From assembly GCA_025200525.1 (NCBI GenBank), contig CM045762.1:129383679-129447678 (forward strand): 64,000 nucleotides of DNA, in the 5' to 3' direction. Positions 33,616 through 45,059 of the stretch are shown here, one piece after another (the stretch's first letter is position 1; each line of letters starts with the position of its first letter). The translations under genes were made by a program, and so were the position numbers. The notes below the pieces were generated by a model that saw only the letters and a list, made by a program, of their open reading frames with translations, was not told where the DNA came from and did no database searches. This DNA is from Camellia lanceoleosa (taxonomy: Eukaryota; Streptophyta; Magnoliopsida; Ericales; Theaceae).

Positions 33616-35120
33616 CGAAGTCAAGGATTTATGATGGTAAGAAAAGTGGGAGCACATCAGACTCTGGAAGAAAACTTGTCAATGAGGACACAAATGAGGC
33701 GAGTTTTTTGCGCTAGTGCCGGAGACACCGAATCTTTGGCTGTAGTGTCAGGTATACTTCCAATCTGCTCTCAAGATGCATACATATTGATTGATTCGGG
33801 TTCTACGCATTCATTCGTATCTGCTAAGTTTGCCGAGAAGTTGAATAGACCACAGGAACCTCTTGATTATGTGTTATATGTATCTGCTCCATCTGGGAGA
33901 ACTATGATTGTTGCATCTATTTATAGGGAGTGTGTTGTCGTGATTAAGGGTGTAGAATTGTTAGTTGACTTGATGCCATTAAGCATGACTCACTTTGATG
34001 TTATATTAGGAATGGATTGGTTAGTGATGAATCATGCATCTATTGACTGTGTTTCTAAGAGTGTTACCTTGAAACCCCCAAGCCAAGCCGAGGTTATTTT
34101 CCAGGGTAGAGGTGTAGTGTCCCCACCTTACTTGATTTCGTCCATTAAGGCCTGTAAGCTAATTCAGAAAGGGTGCAATGGCTATTTGTGTAGTATACTG
34201 AGTGATCAGAATGGGAATGCTAAGTTAGCCGAAGTCCCAGTTGTTAGTGAATTCCCCGATGTCTTTCCAGATGAATTGCCTGGCCACTTAGTTGATAGAG
34301 AAATAGAGTTTACTGTGGACATCATGTCAGGAACACAGCCGATCTCCAAACCACCTTATAGAATGGCCCCAGCCGAACTTAAGGAATTGAAAGTACGATT
34401 CTGAGAATTATTGGATAAGGGTTTTGTTAGGCCGAGCACTTCACTATGGGGAGCACCAGTCTTGTTTGTTAAGAAGAAGGATGGTACACTTCGTCTTTGC
34501 ATTGACTACAGGGAACTCAATAAGGTAACCATTAAGAATAAGTACCCATTGCCTAGGATTGATGATTTGCTAGATCAACTTCAAGGGGCACGAGTCTTTT
34601 CCAAGATTGACCTTAGGTCGGGTTACCATCAGCTTAAGGTTAAAGCGAGGATGTAGAAAAGACAAATTTCGAACCGAGATATGGTCACTATGAGTTTCTA
34701 GTAATGCCTTTTGGAGTAACTAATGCCCTATGCATTTATGGACTTAATGAATAGAGTCTTCAAGCCACATTTGGATGAGTTTATAGTTGTCTTTATTGAT
34801 GATATCTGATCTATTCCAAGAGTGGCCGAGCATGAAAACCACTTGAGACTTGCCTTCTGATTTTGAGGGACGAAGTTGTATGCTAAATTGAGTAAATGTG
34901 AGTTTTGGCTTCGATGATTTCATTCTTAGGGCATGTGATTAATGAGGAAGGTATCTCGATTGATCGATGAAGATTGAAGCCGTGATAAATTGGCCGACGC
35001 CATTCAACGTGTCGAGGTTCGTAGTTTTACGGGTTTGGCGAGGTTATTCTGAAAGTTTGTAAAGGACTTCTCAAGGATTGCGATACCATTGACACGATTA
35101 ACTTTCGAAAGGAGTGACAT
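33616..35120 (+). pseudogene. Chromovirus protease and reverse transcriptase
   Basis: Protease with active-site LIDSGSTHSF and the downstream VILGMDWL block, open to 34,401. After one stop, RT motifs follow: [37 protein letters not shown]. The catalytic aspartate box is present as VVFIDDI near 34,790, though out of frame with what precedes it. The thumb region (HVINEEGISID, then FTGLARL) follows with small indels at CCG/CGG words. Sequence order and motifs are complete; only the reading frame fails. Confidence 0.92.
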
Positions 35121-35600
35121 ATGAATGGACCGAAGAGAGAATCGACCTTTCGAGAATCGAAGACAAGATTAGTTACAGCACCAGTTCTTGTACTTCCATC
35201 AGGTAATGAAGAATTTCAAATTTATAGCGATGCTTCACATAAGGGTTTGGGTTGCGTATTAATGCAAGGAGGTAAGGTCATAGCATATGCATCTCGCCAG
35301 TTAAAAACTCACGAGAAGAATTATCCTACCCATGATTTAGAGCTAGCAGCAGTGGTATTTGCTTTGAAGATTTGGCGTCATTACTTGTACGGGGCTTCTT
35401 GCCAAGTTTTCACGGATCACAAGAGTTTGAAATACCTATTTACTCAGAAAGAACTAAATTTGAGGCAGAAGATGGTGGAATTATTGAAGGACTACGACAT
35501 GCGATTCAAGACCATCGAGCAAAGCCAACTCGATGGCCGATGCATTGAGCGGGGAAGACAAGGAAGTTTGGTGTGTTTATCCATGATCTCAGTGAGCCGA
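35121..35600 (+). pseudogene. Chromovirus RNase H
   Basis: Open stretch with the catalytic residues in place: [14 protein letters not shown] (Asp), [14 protein letters not shown] (Glu), [12 protein letters not shown] (Asp). It degrades the RNA strand of the RNA/DNA hybrid. The best-preserved domain of this element, although continuity with RT is lost just upstream. Confidence 0.93.
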
Positions 35601-35639
35601 CCATCGTTGAAGAAGTAAGGACAAGACAAATGGAGGATG

Positions 35640-36700
35640 GATTCCTCGGGAAGATAGCAGGAGATTGATACAAAGCCGAGATCGGGTTACACTTTTGAAG
35701 AGGAGTGCTTAAGTTTGAAGGAAGGTTGTGTGTGGTAGACGCTCGAGTTGAAGAAAGATTTTGCAAGAATCCCATAGTTCGAGTGCTTTGTCCATCCAGA
35801 AACACTAAGATGTATCATGATGTAAAGCGACCTTTTGGTGGCGAACATGAAGAGAGAAATAGCGAGTTCAGATCTCAATGCGCAATGTCAACAAGTGAAA
35901 GCGAACATCGAGAGACCGGTAGGACTCCTTCAACCTTTATCAATTCTGAATGGAAGTGGGAACATATCTCCATGGATTTTTGATTGGGTTGCGAGGACAC
36001 AAAAAGGAATGGATTCGATTTGGGTCATAATTGTGATTAACCAAGTCGACACACTTCTTGCTGTTCGGACTACATTTAATCTTGACCGACTAAATTTGTA
36101 TTGTATATAAATGAGATTGTGAGACTTCATGGAGTGCCGATGTCCATTGTTTTGAAGAGATCGAAGTTTGTTTGTAGATTTTGGCAAAGTTTACAAAGAG
36201 CCTTGGGAACCGAGTTGAGGTTTAGCCTGACTTTTCACCCAGACTAATGGGCAAGCGAAAGGGCGATTGAGACACTTGAGGATATGCTCGGGCTATGTGT
36301 ACTAGATTTCCGGGGAAGTTGGGGGCGCATTTACCATTAGTGGAGTTAAACACAACAACAGGTTATCAAGCTAGCATTGGCATGGCACCGTCTGAAGCTT
36401 TGTATGGAAGGAAGTGCGGTCGCCGATATGTTGGGTGAAGTAGGAGATAAAGTTTTGATCGGCCCGAACTGATTCAAGTGACAACCGAGAAGATCAAGCT
36501 TATTCGACAATGAATCAAAAGCGCCCAGTCGGCGGAAGAGCTATCTTGAGCGAGAGAAGAAGAATTGGAATTTGAAGTTGGGGACCATGTATTCTTGAAG
36601 ATTTCACCAATGAAAGGGGTTTTGATTTGGAAAGAAAGGTAAGTTAGCACCTCGTTACATCGGGCCATTTGAAATTCTTGAGAAGGTTAACACATTTGCT
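35640..36700 (+). pseudogene. Chromovirus integrase, fragmented
   Basis: Pieces in all three frames: EWKWEHISMDF (first catalytic Asp region), [31 protein letters not shown] and later APSEALYGRKCG. The order is right for a Ty3/gypsy integrase core followed by the GPY region. Numerous short indels prevent continuous reading. Confidence 0.8.
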
Positions 36701-36708
36701 TCTGAGAC

Positions 36709-37029
36709 TTGCTTTACCACAGGCCGAGCCAAGTTCACAATGTGTTCCATATTTCAATGTTAAGGAAATATGTTCGAGATCCCCTGCATGTGATTGATCA
36801 TTTTGGGATTGTGGTTGATGAAGAATTGAGCTATGAAGAGAGGCCAATGCGTATTATTGATAGGCAAGTGAGACAATTGAGAAATAAGGCAATACAGATG
36901 GTGAAGGTCGAATGGAAGGAACATCATGGCCAGGATGCCACATGGGAAATGGAAGAAGAAATGAGGATTCAACATCCGGAACTGTTTTTGCATCAAGGTA
37001 ACTCAAGTTTGGGGACCAAACTTCTTTAA
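36709..37029 (+). CDS. Chromovirus integrase C-terminus with chromodomain
   Basis: Open 106-residue C-terminal piece, not an independent gene. HNVFHISMLRKYV links from integrase. The chromodomain spans about residues 40-93 (36,826-36,987): SYEERPMRIIDRQVRQL, MVKVEWKEHHGQDATWE, MRIQHPELF. It is the element's candidate for directing integration to marked chromatin. The stop codon overlaps the polypurine tract. Confidence 0.88.
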   Translation: MLYHRPSQVHNVFHISMLRKYVRDPLHVIDHFGIVVDEELSYEERPMRIIDRQVRQLRNKAIQMVKVEWKEHHGQDATWEMEEEMRIQHPELFLHQGNSSLGTKLL

Positions 37030-37040
37030 GGGGGGAAGGA
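37028..37040 (+). other. Chromovirus polypurine tract
   Basis: AAGGGGGGAAGGA directly before the 3' LTR start. Confidence 0.95.
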
Positions 37041-39332
37041 TGTAATAACCCTCACACTGCTTTGATCATACTCATATGCATTATGTATGATTTTACTTTG
37101 TTAAGCTTGCATTTGAATCTTGACTTGTTTTGCACTCTTGACTTGTCTTGCATGAGTGATACTTGAGTATTATGTTCCTTTGGTGGGTGTGTTTTGCCGA
37201 GGTTATCTTGAGCCTAGTCCACCTTTGAATCCTTGTACCTAGAACCACTCTAGAACAGTTTGTCTGACCTTCATCTTCACCTCAGCGTGTTAGCCGAAAT
37301 GCTACTGTTTAGCCGAGATGTTATACACTTAGTGACTTTTGTCCACAGGAAGGTATGACCTAGGCAGGGTGTGGCACATCCCTGGCCGAGGTGTGGCACA
37401 GCTTAGTCAAGTGTTGTCCTCCCTAGCCGATGTCTTTGTTACCCTGTTGCCGAAGTTTGTCTTTAGCCGATGTTATCGCTTGCCGAAGTCTTGTTGTTAG
37501 CCGATGTCATTACTCGCCGGAGTCCCTTGCCGCCTAGCTTGTTGAACACGCTTTGTCATAGACCTGTCTTGTCAATCTATCACTTTTTGAGGAGAACCAA
37601 CCAACCGCCGCCACGTGTCCGAGCTGAGTGTTAAATCAGCCGGCAGAGAGAGAGAAGCCCATCATTTGTTGCATTCTTGTTTTGGAGAAGAGAGAGAAGC
37701 TCTAGGAAGAGTTCTAGAGAGAGAAGGTAGATAGCAAGCTTGATCCTTGGTGTTTGATCCGTTGGGTTTGTGATTTGAGGTTAGAATCTTCACCTCCTTT
37801 TGTTGTTCTTCATGATCATCTAGTTGCATTATATGATTGAATATGTTTTGAATGTCATACTTTGATTTAAAGTTGGTTTTGGAAAGAGAATATGAACATT
37901 CATGTGTTCTTGAGGAAAAGCCATGATTTGATCCGAAAGCTTGCATTGAAATCCATGCTTTTGTGTTTGTTTCACCAAGATCTTCTAGTATGGGTGCCCA
38001 GGTCCATGTTTTCCAACTCATAGCATGAAAACCCAGATTTTTGTAAATGATAAGTCATGATCCTTGCATTCATATCTTCATGTTCTTCATGATCATGTTC
38101 TTGATGTTCTTGAGTAGAGGGAAAAACCCAGGTTTTTCCCGACTTCTTTTGCCCTTGAATGTGGCCTCGGAACCTCACCTCGGCAAAGAGGTGTGGAACC
38201 TCGGCTTAGATCTGGTTAGGTGCCCAGCATGTTTTCCGAAATAAGAAAGCGATTGGTTGTTTTGATTTGACTTAGTCTTGGAGCATGCGAGATCATTTGC
38301 ATGCATGTGAAACTTGTTTGAAAGTGTATTGCCGAACTTGCCATGTATTTGTAGGACTTGGACTTGCCTTGACCCCGACGTTCGAAGAACTAGGTGAGTG
38401 GCATTCTTAATAAAGCTATGTGCAATGTTTTGATAAAAGTCTTGTTTCGCCTTGTTTTGAAAAGTATTGGTAAGCGTGAATGATTATCCCTACTTTGTAT
38501 GCCAAGTGTTACATCTTGTTTTGATGACATCCTCGGGAAGTCCGTACGTGCCAGGGGACTTAAAGCATTTGTGGCACTAGTCCGTACGTGCTAGGGGACT
38601 ATAAGCACTTGTAGCACAAAGTTTGGGAGTCCGTACGTGCCAGGGGACTTTAAGCATTTGTGGCACTAGTCCGTACGTGCTAGGGGACTATAAGCATTTG
38701 TAGCACATTCTTGTCTTGCCTTGCCACTGACGGTTTTACCGCGTGGGCTTGTTTGTCCGAGATGTCATCCCTTGTCTTATATTGATGTTAGTAAACACCC
38801 CTTGAAGCTTTGAAAGATTTGAAAGACAACTTGATTTATACTATGTATTGTTTTGTTAAAGACCTCGGATATCATTCATGAAAACCCTTTATTGTTTATG
38901 CCATTCACTGAGTATCCAAGCTCACCCTCTCTATATATATATGTAGGTGATGAGCAGGGCGGCGGAGACGCCTAGACTTGGTTGCCGATGTGTTTGCCAA
39001 CGTGTTTTGCATCTTGTTTTGCAACATCTTGAAGGTCATGCTTCTTAGTTAGTTCATTGTATTTTGTATTGATGGCCGAGAAGCCTTTTGGTCAAGATGA
39101 AATTTTTGTACTCGATTTGATGTATCTGAACCATTGAAAGATGTATGTCATTTCAATTGAATTAAGCACTGCTCTCATGGACCACTAGTAATCTGATTTT
39201 ATTGCTTCCGCATTTGTAAGCCCCATATGTTTACTCTGATTTGTGTGTGTGATCTTGTAAGTGGCCTTTGGTAACCTCGGGTTACTGGCCATCTCGGCGC
39301 CGACCTTCTAGGGGCGGGTTGGGGTCGTGACA
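37041..39332 (+). mobile_element. Chromovirus 3' LTR
   Basis: Near-identical to the 5' LTR (TGTAATAACC..GTCGTGACA). The fourfold ~40-bp repeat is at 38,541-38,705. Confidence 0.95.
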
Positions 39333-39337
39333 GAGCA
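39333..39337. repeat. TSD GAGCA, right copy
   Basis: Identical to 30,168-30,172. Confidence 0.95.
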
Positions 39338-40151
39338 AATGGCAGCTTAGCTGGCCAGTCCCTGTAGGTGTCCACCATCTTCTGTAGAATGTTCTTGTTG
39401 GCGGCCTCAACAGCTTCGTTGGTTTGCGGCCGATATGTAGATGACTTATGAAAAGCCACATTGTATTTCTTCAACAAGTTGATCACCTCTTTCTTGAAGT
39501 GGGAACCATTATTCGAAATAATCTCGTTCGGGACGCCGTAGTGACAATAATGTTGTTCCTGATAAACTTAGCAACGTACGATGCCTTCAACACTGCGTAA
39601 GATTGGGCCTCAACCCACTTCGTAAAGTAGTCTATCGTTACCAGAATGTACTCATGCCCGTTGGACCCCTTCGAAGTGACAGCCCCAATTACATTAATTC
39701 CCCAGACTGAAAAAGGCCACGGTGAAGTCATGTTATACAACTTCGATGGCGGAATATTCATGCAGTTTACATGGATCTGACATTTGTGGCATCGCCGGAC
39801 AAAGCCAATACAATCTTCCTCCATGGTTGACCAATAATAACCCTGTTTAAGGATCTTCTGGGCTTGTATCACCCCGCTCATGTACGCTCCGCACTCTCCT
39901 CTATGGATGGTCTCCATCAGGCACTTGGATTCTTCAGTATCAACATAGCTTGTGCATCCTGAGATGACCCCTCTTGTACAATTTACCCCGCAGATGATGA
40001 ACTCAGCAGCCATTTTTCGAATTGTCCTATTATCTTTGGCATTTTCCCCTGGTGGATACGCCTTTTTTTCCAAGAAGTTCCAGATGTCGTAATACCAGGG
40101 GTTTTGATCTTGTACCTCATCTATGGTAGTAATCAACTTGTAGGCCGACAC
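39338..40151 (-). pseudogene. T1 integrase N-terminal and core part
   Basis: The zinc-binding region is partly damaged: IHRGECGAYMSG has Tyr where the second His is usual, while the RRCHKCQIH cysteines remain. The core has SVWGINVIGAV, where WGIDVIG is usual, so the first catalytic Asp is Asn (codon 39,693-39,695). After a frame change near 39,540, NEIISNNGSHF shows Asn for the second Asp. The third residue, Glu in AVEAANKNI, is kept. KWVEAQ and STYRPQTN are also typical. Both losses are G-to-A in the sense strand. Interrupted by the chromovirus at 39,337. Confidence 0.92.
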
Positions 40152-41400
40152 GAATTTCTATTCAATGATGATCGGACGCATTCGGACTCCAAAAGGGATA
40201 TCTATCATAGAAGATAGAGTTGCTAATGAATCAACGAACCTGTTGTTCTCTTTTAACAGATGGGCGAAATTCAGTTTCTCAAACCGAGGAATCAGAACGT
40301 CCAAGGTCTGGTGATAGATTCTCATCTTTTCTTTTTTAACTTTCTAATCTCCTTTAGCTTGAGATACAACAAGGTTCGAGTCTCTAATGATATCCAACCA
40401 TTTTGCCCCTAGTTCCAGGGCGGCTTCTAGTCCAACAATACATGCCTCATATTCTGCTTTATTGTTCGACACTTTGAACCGGAGTTTGAATGCTAGAGGT
40501 ATACGGGAATTGTCAGGTGCTATCAACAACACCCCTATCTCATACCCGTATTGGTTTGACGCTCCGTCAAAGTACATCATCCAAGTCTCTTCTTCGACAT
40601 ACAGAATGGCCTCGTCTGGGAACAGATACTCAACTGCTTCATCCCCTTCAACTGAGTGGTCGACTAGGAACTCTGCTACCGTTCTCCCTTTCACTGACTC
40701 GTGCGTCATGTACGTCAGATCAAATTCGGAAAGCAGAAGCAACCAACAGGCTAGCCTACCTGTAAGTGCTAGTTTCTTAAAGAGATATTTGATGAGATCT
40801 AATCTTGAAACCAGTATTACAGAGTGAGCTAACAAGTACTGCCTCAACTTCTTGGTAGCCCATACCAAGGCCAGACAAGCCTTCTCTAGCAAAGTGTAGC
40901 AGGCCTCATAATCCAACATTTTCTTGCTCAGGTAGTAGATAGCCTTCTCCATTTTGTCCTCAGACTCCTGTGTAAGCATACAGCCCATTGTCGCTTCAGT
41001 CACTGATAAGTATAGAATCAATGGTTTCCCTGGCTCAGGCGGTGACAACACAAGTGGGTTCTGTAGATATTGCTTGATCTGCTCGAAAGCAACTTGGCAT
41101 CGGTTGTCCCATTGGAACTTCTTTCCTTTCTTCAGGAGACCAAACAATGTTTCACAAGTCAAGGTTAATTTTGCAATAAACCGTCTTATGAATTGCACTT
41201 TACCCATAAAGTCTCGCACCTCCTTTTCAATCCTCGATGGTGGCATTTCTAAGATGGCTTTGATTTTGGAAGGATCGACCTCGATGCCCCTCTGTGTGAT
41301 CAAGAACCCCGGCATTTTCCCTGCTATAACACCAAATGTACATTTCTAAGGATTCGGCTGTAACTGATACTTTCTGATCCGTTGGAAGAATTTCTACAAG
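40152..41400 (-). pseudogene. T1 RT thumb, RNase H and archaeal-type RNase H
   Basis: Open from 41,315 to 40,344 (323 aa), preceded in another frame by YQLQPNP and CTFGV. Domains: RT thumb/connection (GFLITQRGIEVDPSKIKAI, residues 1-45); first RNase H (about 95-215) with LYLSVTEATMG, where the usual Asp is absent, and ACLALVWATKKLRQY; second RNase H (about 244-320) with MMYFDGAS (Asp250), NNKAEYEAC (Glu288) and IIRDSNLVV (Asp312). This dual arrangement defines the Tat lineage. A stop ends it after QAKGD, and the linker to integrase is decayed. The RT fingers, palm and YxDD box are absent. Confidence 0.93.
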
Positions 41401-41977
41401 GCGGTGTAGTGGCCCTCTCTTTCCTTGGACTTGAGTGGGTAAGACGTAAGTCGTCGTCTTCCCACCACATACCATCGGCAACTGACAGATAGCTGTCTGG
41501 CTCTATTGTAACTGTTTCTGTGCTCACAGCACATTCCGCACCCTCAGGTGCCTTGGTTTTTCTAGCCCTTTCAAGATCTTCGATCTTTTCTTGCTCAAGA
41601 CGCTTCAATGCGGCCTCCTGTTCAGTATTTACTGTACTCAAACTACCCGAATCCTGAGCAAAATTCTTAACACCAGTGCTCTCCGTGATTCCTCGATTCT
41701 CGACCATTAACCCTTCTTGATGTTCTAACCGATTGCCCTGTTAAATTTGAGACACCTTAACAACATCTGGCTCGTCGTTGAGCCACCCAACGTTTTCTGC
41801 TGATCCATCCAAGTCGAACCAGTTGAAGTTCACATCTCCTGAGTCCTGCTCGTTGAAGAACTGCAGACTTGTAATGCCCTCTCCCAGCTCTGTTAGGTTA
41901 TCTAACCCCTGACTAGGTCCATTCTCCCGAACCATACTAATTTCTACCCCAGCTGGCAACTCTACCCTCGGCTTAAC
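41401..41977 (-). pseudogene. T1 gag-pol linker with deletion joint
   Basis: Acidic, low-complexity reading (EQEAALKRLEQEKIEDLER, then SYLSVADGMWWEDDDLRL) that runs within ~20 codons into the RT block KSKEREGHYTAL. Protease and the RT core normally lie between. The joint near 41,420-41,460 therefore marks an internal deletion, which makes T1 non-autonomous. Confidence 0.7.
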
Positions 41978-43240
41978 CTAATCTATTGATGTGATATAAC
42001 CACTCGGGTTGTACGCAAAGCTCCCAGATCCCTCAAGCTCTGAATCAACATTCCCATCTGTCTCCAAAGTCATCCCAGTTCTGTCTTCGACAGTCACCAC
42101 CATCAGTTCAGGTTGGGTTTGGGAGATGCTCAACATGCACAAGTCCGTGCTATCTGGGATGAACACCTCAGGTTTGAGTAGGTTGGAGGGTGTGATATAT
42201 ATGCTTGGGTCATATGGAATGGCCATGGTTTGGATCAGGTTGATGTGTTTGGGTGGTGGAGCTTGGTTATGTGGTGGGAGTGGGTTGGTGGTGACATTCG
42301 GCTTCTCTGGAGGCGCAATCACCTTATTGTCAATGAGATCCTGGATCTCATGACGCAATCTGAAGCACTGGTCGATGTCATGACCATGCTGTTGGTGAAA
42401 TGCACAATATTTGCCCGGGTTATGAGAAGCAGGAAGTTTGTCTGGTAATGGTCGCGGCTCCAGGGGCTTCAAATGCCCTTTCCTGATTAGAACCCCCAGA
42501 GCTTTAGACAGGGGCATGTACAATAGAGTAAAGGTTCTTTGGCCTCGGGGTGGATATTTGTTGTTTGTGGTGATGCTGGACATCTTGGGTGAATGGGGTT
42601 CTTTGTTTTTAGTTGATGGTGGTGACTATCGCATCGGAAGTTCTGTAGGCTATGACACTACTTGTGCATTGAATTGTCTTGTAAATGCCCTCTTGGGTTG
42701 CTCTCCCTCGTGGTCAATCAGACCCTACTTCATGGCATCCTCAATCTGTACCCCAATCTCGTGTAAATTTACAAAGGTGGGAAGGGGTAAGACGATCATC
42801 TTTTGCATCAGCTTGGGTTGGAGGTTGCGCACAATTATCCGTATCTGATCCTTGTCGACCAGCCTAGTGGTCATCATAGAAGCTTTGGCTCTCCAACGGG
42901 TTACAAAGTCAGAGAAGCCCTCTTTTAGCGCCTGTCTGGTTGTCTCGAGATCACGAGCTGTGATCTCAATCTACGTGTTGTAGGAGTATTGAGCTACAAA
43001 GGCCTCAGCCATCTCCTCCCAGCTTCTCTTGACAGAGTCCTTCAGCTTTGCATACCAATAGCCGCAACACCTGATAGGGTCCGACCGAAGAGGAAAATCT
43101 TTTGCAATCTGGAGAGGCCCATTGGCCTTAGGATATCTGAGAACAACCGTAAATGTACCATAGGATCCCTAGAACCATCAAAACGGTCTATATGCGGCAT
43201 CTTGAACCGGTCCGGCAAAGTCACCGCCGAATCAGTGTAT
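41978..43240 (-). pseudogene. T1 gag (5'-truncated)
   Basis: Minus reading begins abruptly at 43,240 and soon gives LPDRFKMPHIDRFDGSRDP, HLRLFSDILRPMG, FSDFVTRWRAKASMM, LPTFVNLHEIGVQI. The longest open piece (42,583-41,978) gives the zinc-knuckle-like motif CAFHQQHGHDIDQCFRLRHE and HINLIQT, typical of Tat gag. A few stops and frame changes occur. The N-terminus, leader, primer-binding site and ~0.5 kb of the LTR's end are missing because of a deletion to 43,241. Confidence 0.9.
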
Positions 43241-43352
43241 CCATCGAAAATGGTTTGGAAGTGCTACTTGCAAGTAGGCTAAGACGCGGATTTGCCACCC
43301 TCAAGTGGGCTTAGAAAACAACATGATTTTGCCACTCCGCAAAGTAGGCTTA
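43241..43352 (-). mobile_element. T1 5' LTR fragment left of E
   Basis: 112 bp matching LTR C at about 14,058-14,170 (GGTTTGGAAGTG, TTGCAAGTAGGCTAAGAC). Continues at 62,081 after element E. Confidence 0.9.
43348..43352. repeat. TSD GCTTA, left copy
   Basis: Identical to 62,076-62,080; flanks element E. Confidence 0.92.
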
Positions 43353-45059
43353 TGTAACAACGCCCGCGGGGGGGCCTCGCTACAGTTCGGACTCGATTTT
43401 TGTTGCGGTTCTAAATCTCGAACCAAAGAGTCCAAATCCGGCAAATCGTTTTGAAGGAAAACAGATTTTTGAAAGAAGTGCCAAACATGGACTGCTTTGC
43501 CAGATAACAGAGTCGCCACCTAAATATTTTAAAATGGGAAATTTAGGAAACCCTGACTCGGTGCCGAAAGGCCACGTGTCCGTCATCACCAAAGTTGGCT
43601 CGGGAACTTGGATGCGATTAGGAAGGTCACATCGTGAGCACCCCCTCTCGCCGATCAAAGACGAGCCTCTACTAACCATGATATCGATTTTGAAAACATT
43701 GTATGCTCTTATTAGATTATTAGCCTAGGATTACTATGTGATGTTATGACAAACAAGTATAAATGGGCCGTCGAATTGGAACAAAACATTTCATGTTTGT
43801 TTGTTTGAAAATGGTTTGCTACCAGTAGGCTTAAAATGTAGATTTTGCCACAATCTAGTGGGCTTAACAAACAATTGATGAATTGCTCCAATTCAGATAA
43901 CTCAACCTCCACCCACAGGCATTCAAGGCAGTTTATATCATATAAGCAAATAGCCTCATGGCAAGCATGCTATCATGGCAACACTCACACACATGCGAGG
44001 ATGCTAAAGCATAAAACTTACCTAGTACTCAAGCCAAAACAAAAAGCTGATTAGAAATCATGCATGAATCCTAACTATCTGAGTGCCTAATGCAACACAT
44101 GCAAAATGCAATTATAGCGAGGCTCGGCTATTCTAAACATGGTATATGGAATGCAAGACTAACATGTATTCAACTTTAGAATTGAAATACAATGCAGTTT
44201 GCATGATGTCTGAAACGATGCATGCTGTCTGAGATGAATGATGCAAACATGCGGTCATCTTGTATGCTAATTGAAATATGCCCTATATCTAACCATTCAG
44301 CGGGTAAATAAAAGGAGAAAGAAATGGGGGTTGGAAGACATACATCACACTCACACACCCTTATTACATTTATGCCCTCATGGTCGAATGAATAATATCT
44401 GAGACGAATAAAAAGAATATCTGATCCGAAATAATACAAATTCTAATTAATTAACAAATTAATTACAAAAGAATTAAAGCTGGCGTGCAAGCCGAGGCCC
44501 TCGCCGATAGATGTTGCATATTGGGCTTAGTGCGAAATCCTTTGGGGCATACTGATTAGCCTCTGTTTGCAATTTTCTCGAAATCGTGCGACCTCCGAAA
44601 AGTTGTTGATTATTGATTTTCTTTGAGAGAAGCGGGGAAAAGGGCATATGATGTATTTCACAAATATATGCGTGTCTCGATCCTCGCGCCACCAATCACG
44701 CATATCGATGCATGATGGCCGAGGAGGTCGCACAACTCAATATTGGGATGAATACATATGAATGCTACAATGAAAACCCAACTCCATCACGGATGATCCG
44801 GATGTCGGCGACTCGGGAATTGAGACGTTCCGTTACTCGGTCTGAAAGCGTGCCTCGTTTCCCATGTAATATGCATGATATGCATGAAATGCAAGCGCTA
44901 TACAAATCTAGCATGCTCAATGCTATGACAATGAGATGTCTCGAAATGCGCATCCATAGACCATAAGCCAGAAAAGCGGAATGACATGCGAAATGCAATG
45001 ATGGGCTTATACCAACATGAGAGAGCCTCGGCCCACTTACATAGGAAGCCAAAATGATG

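Larger units (their letters stand above)
30173..39332 (+). mobile_element. Tekay/Del-type chromovirus, LTR-complete, 9.16 kb
   Basis: 5' LTR, initiator-Met primer-binding site, gag, protease, RT, RNase H, integrase and chromodomain in the order of plant chromoviruses, then polypurine tract and 3' LTR, with a perfect 5-bp TSD. The C-terminal chromodomain, 2.3-kb LTRs and Met primer site point to the Tekay (Del) clade. The LTRs are nearly identical in length (2,290 and 2,292 bp) and sequence, which indicates recent insertion, yet the coding region is broken at many places. Inserted in T1's integrase gene, opposite to its direction. Confidence 0.95.

Noticed and set aside
42009..42848. Plus-strand frames opposite T1 gag
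   Set aside because: Shadow frames of the minus-strand gag, which has clear Tat gag motifs.
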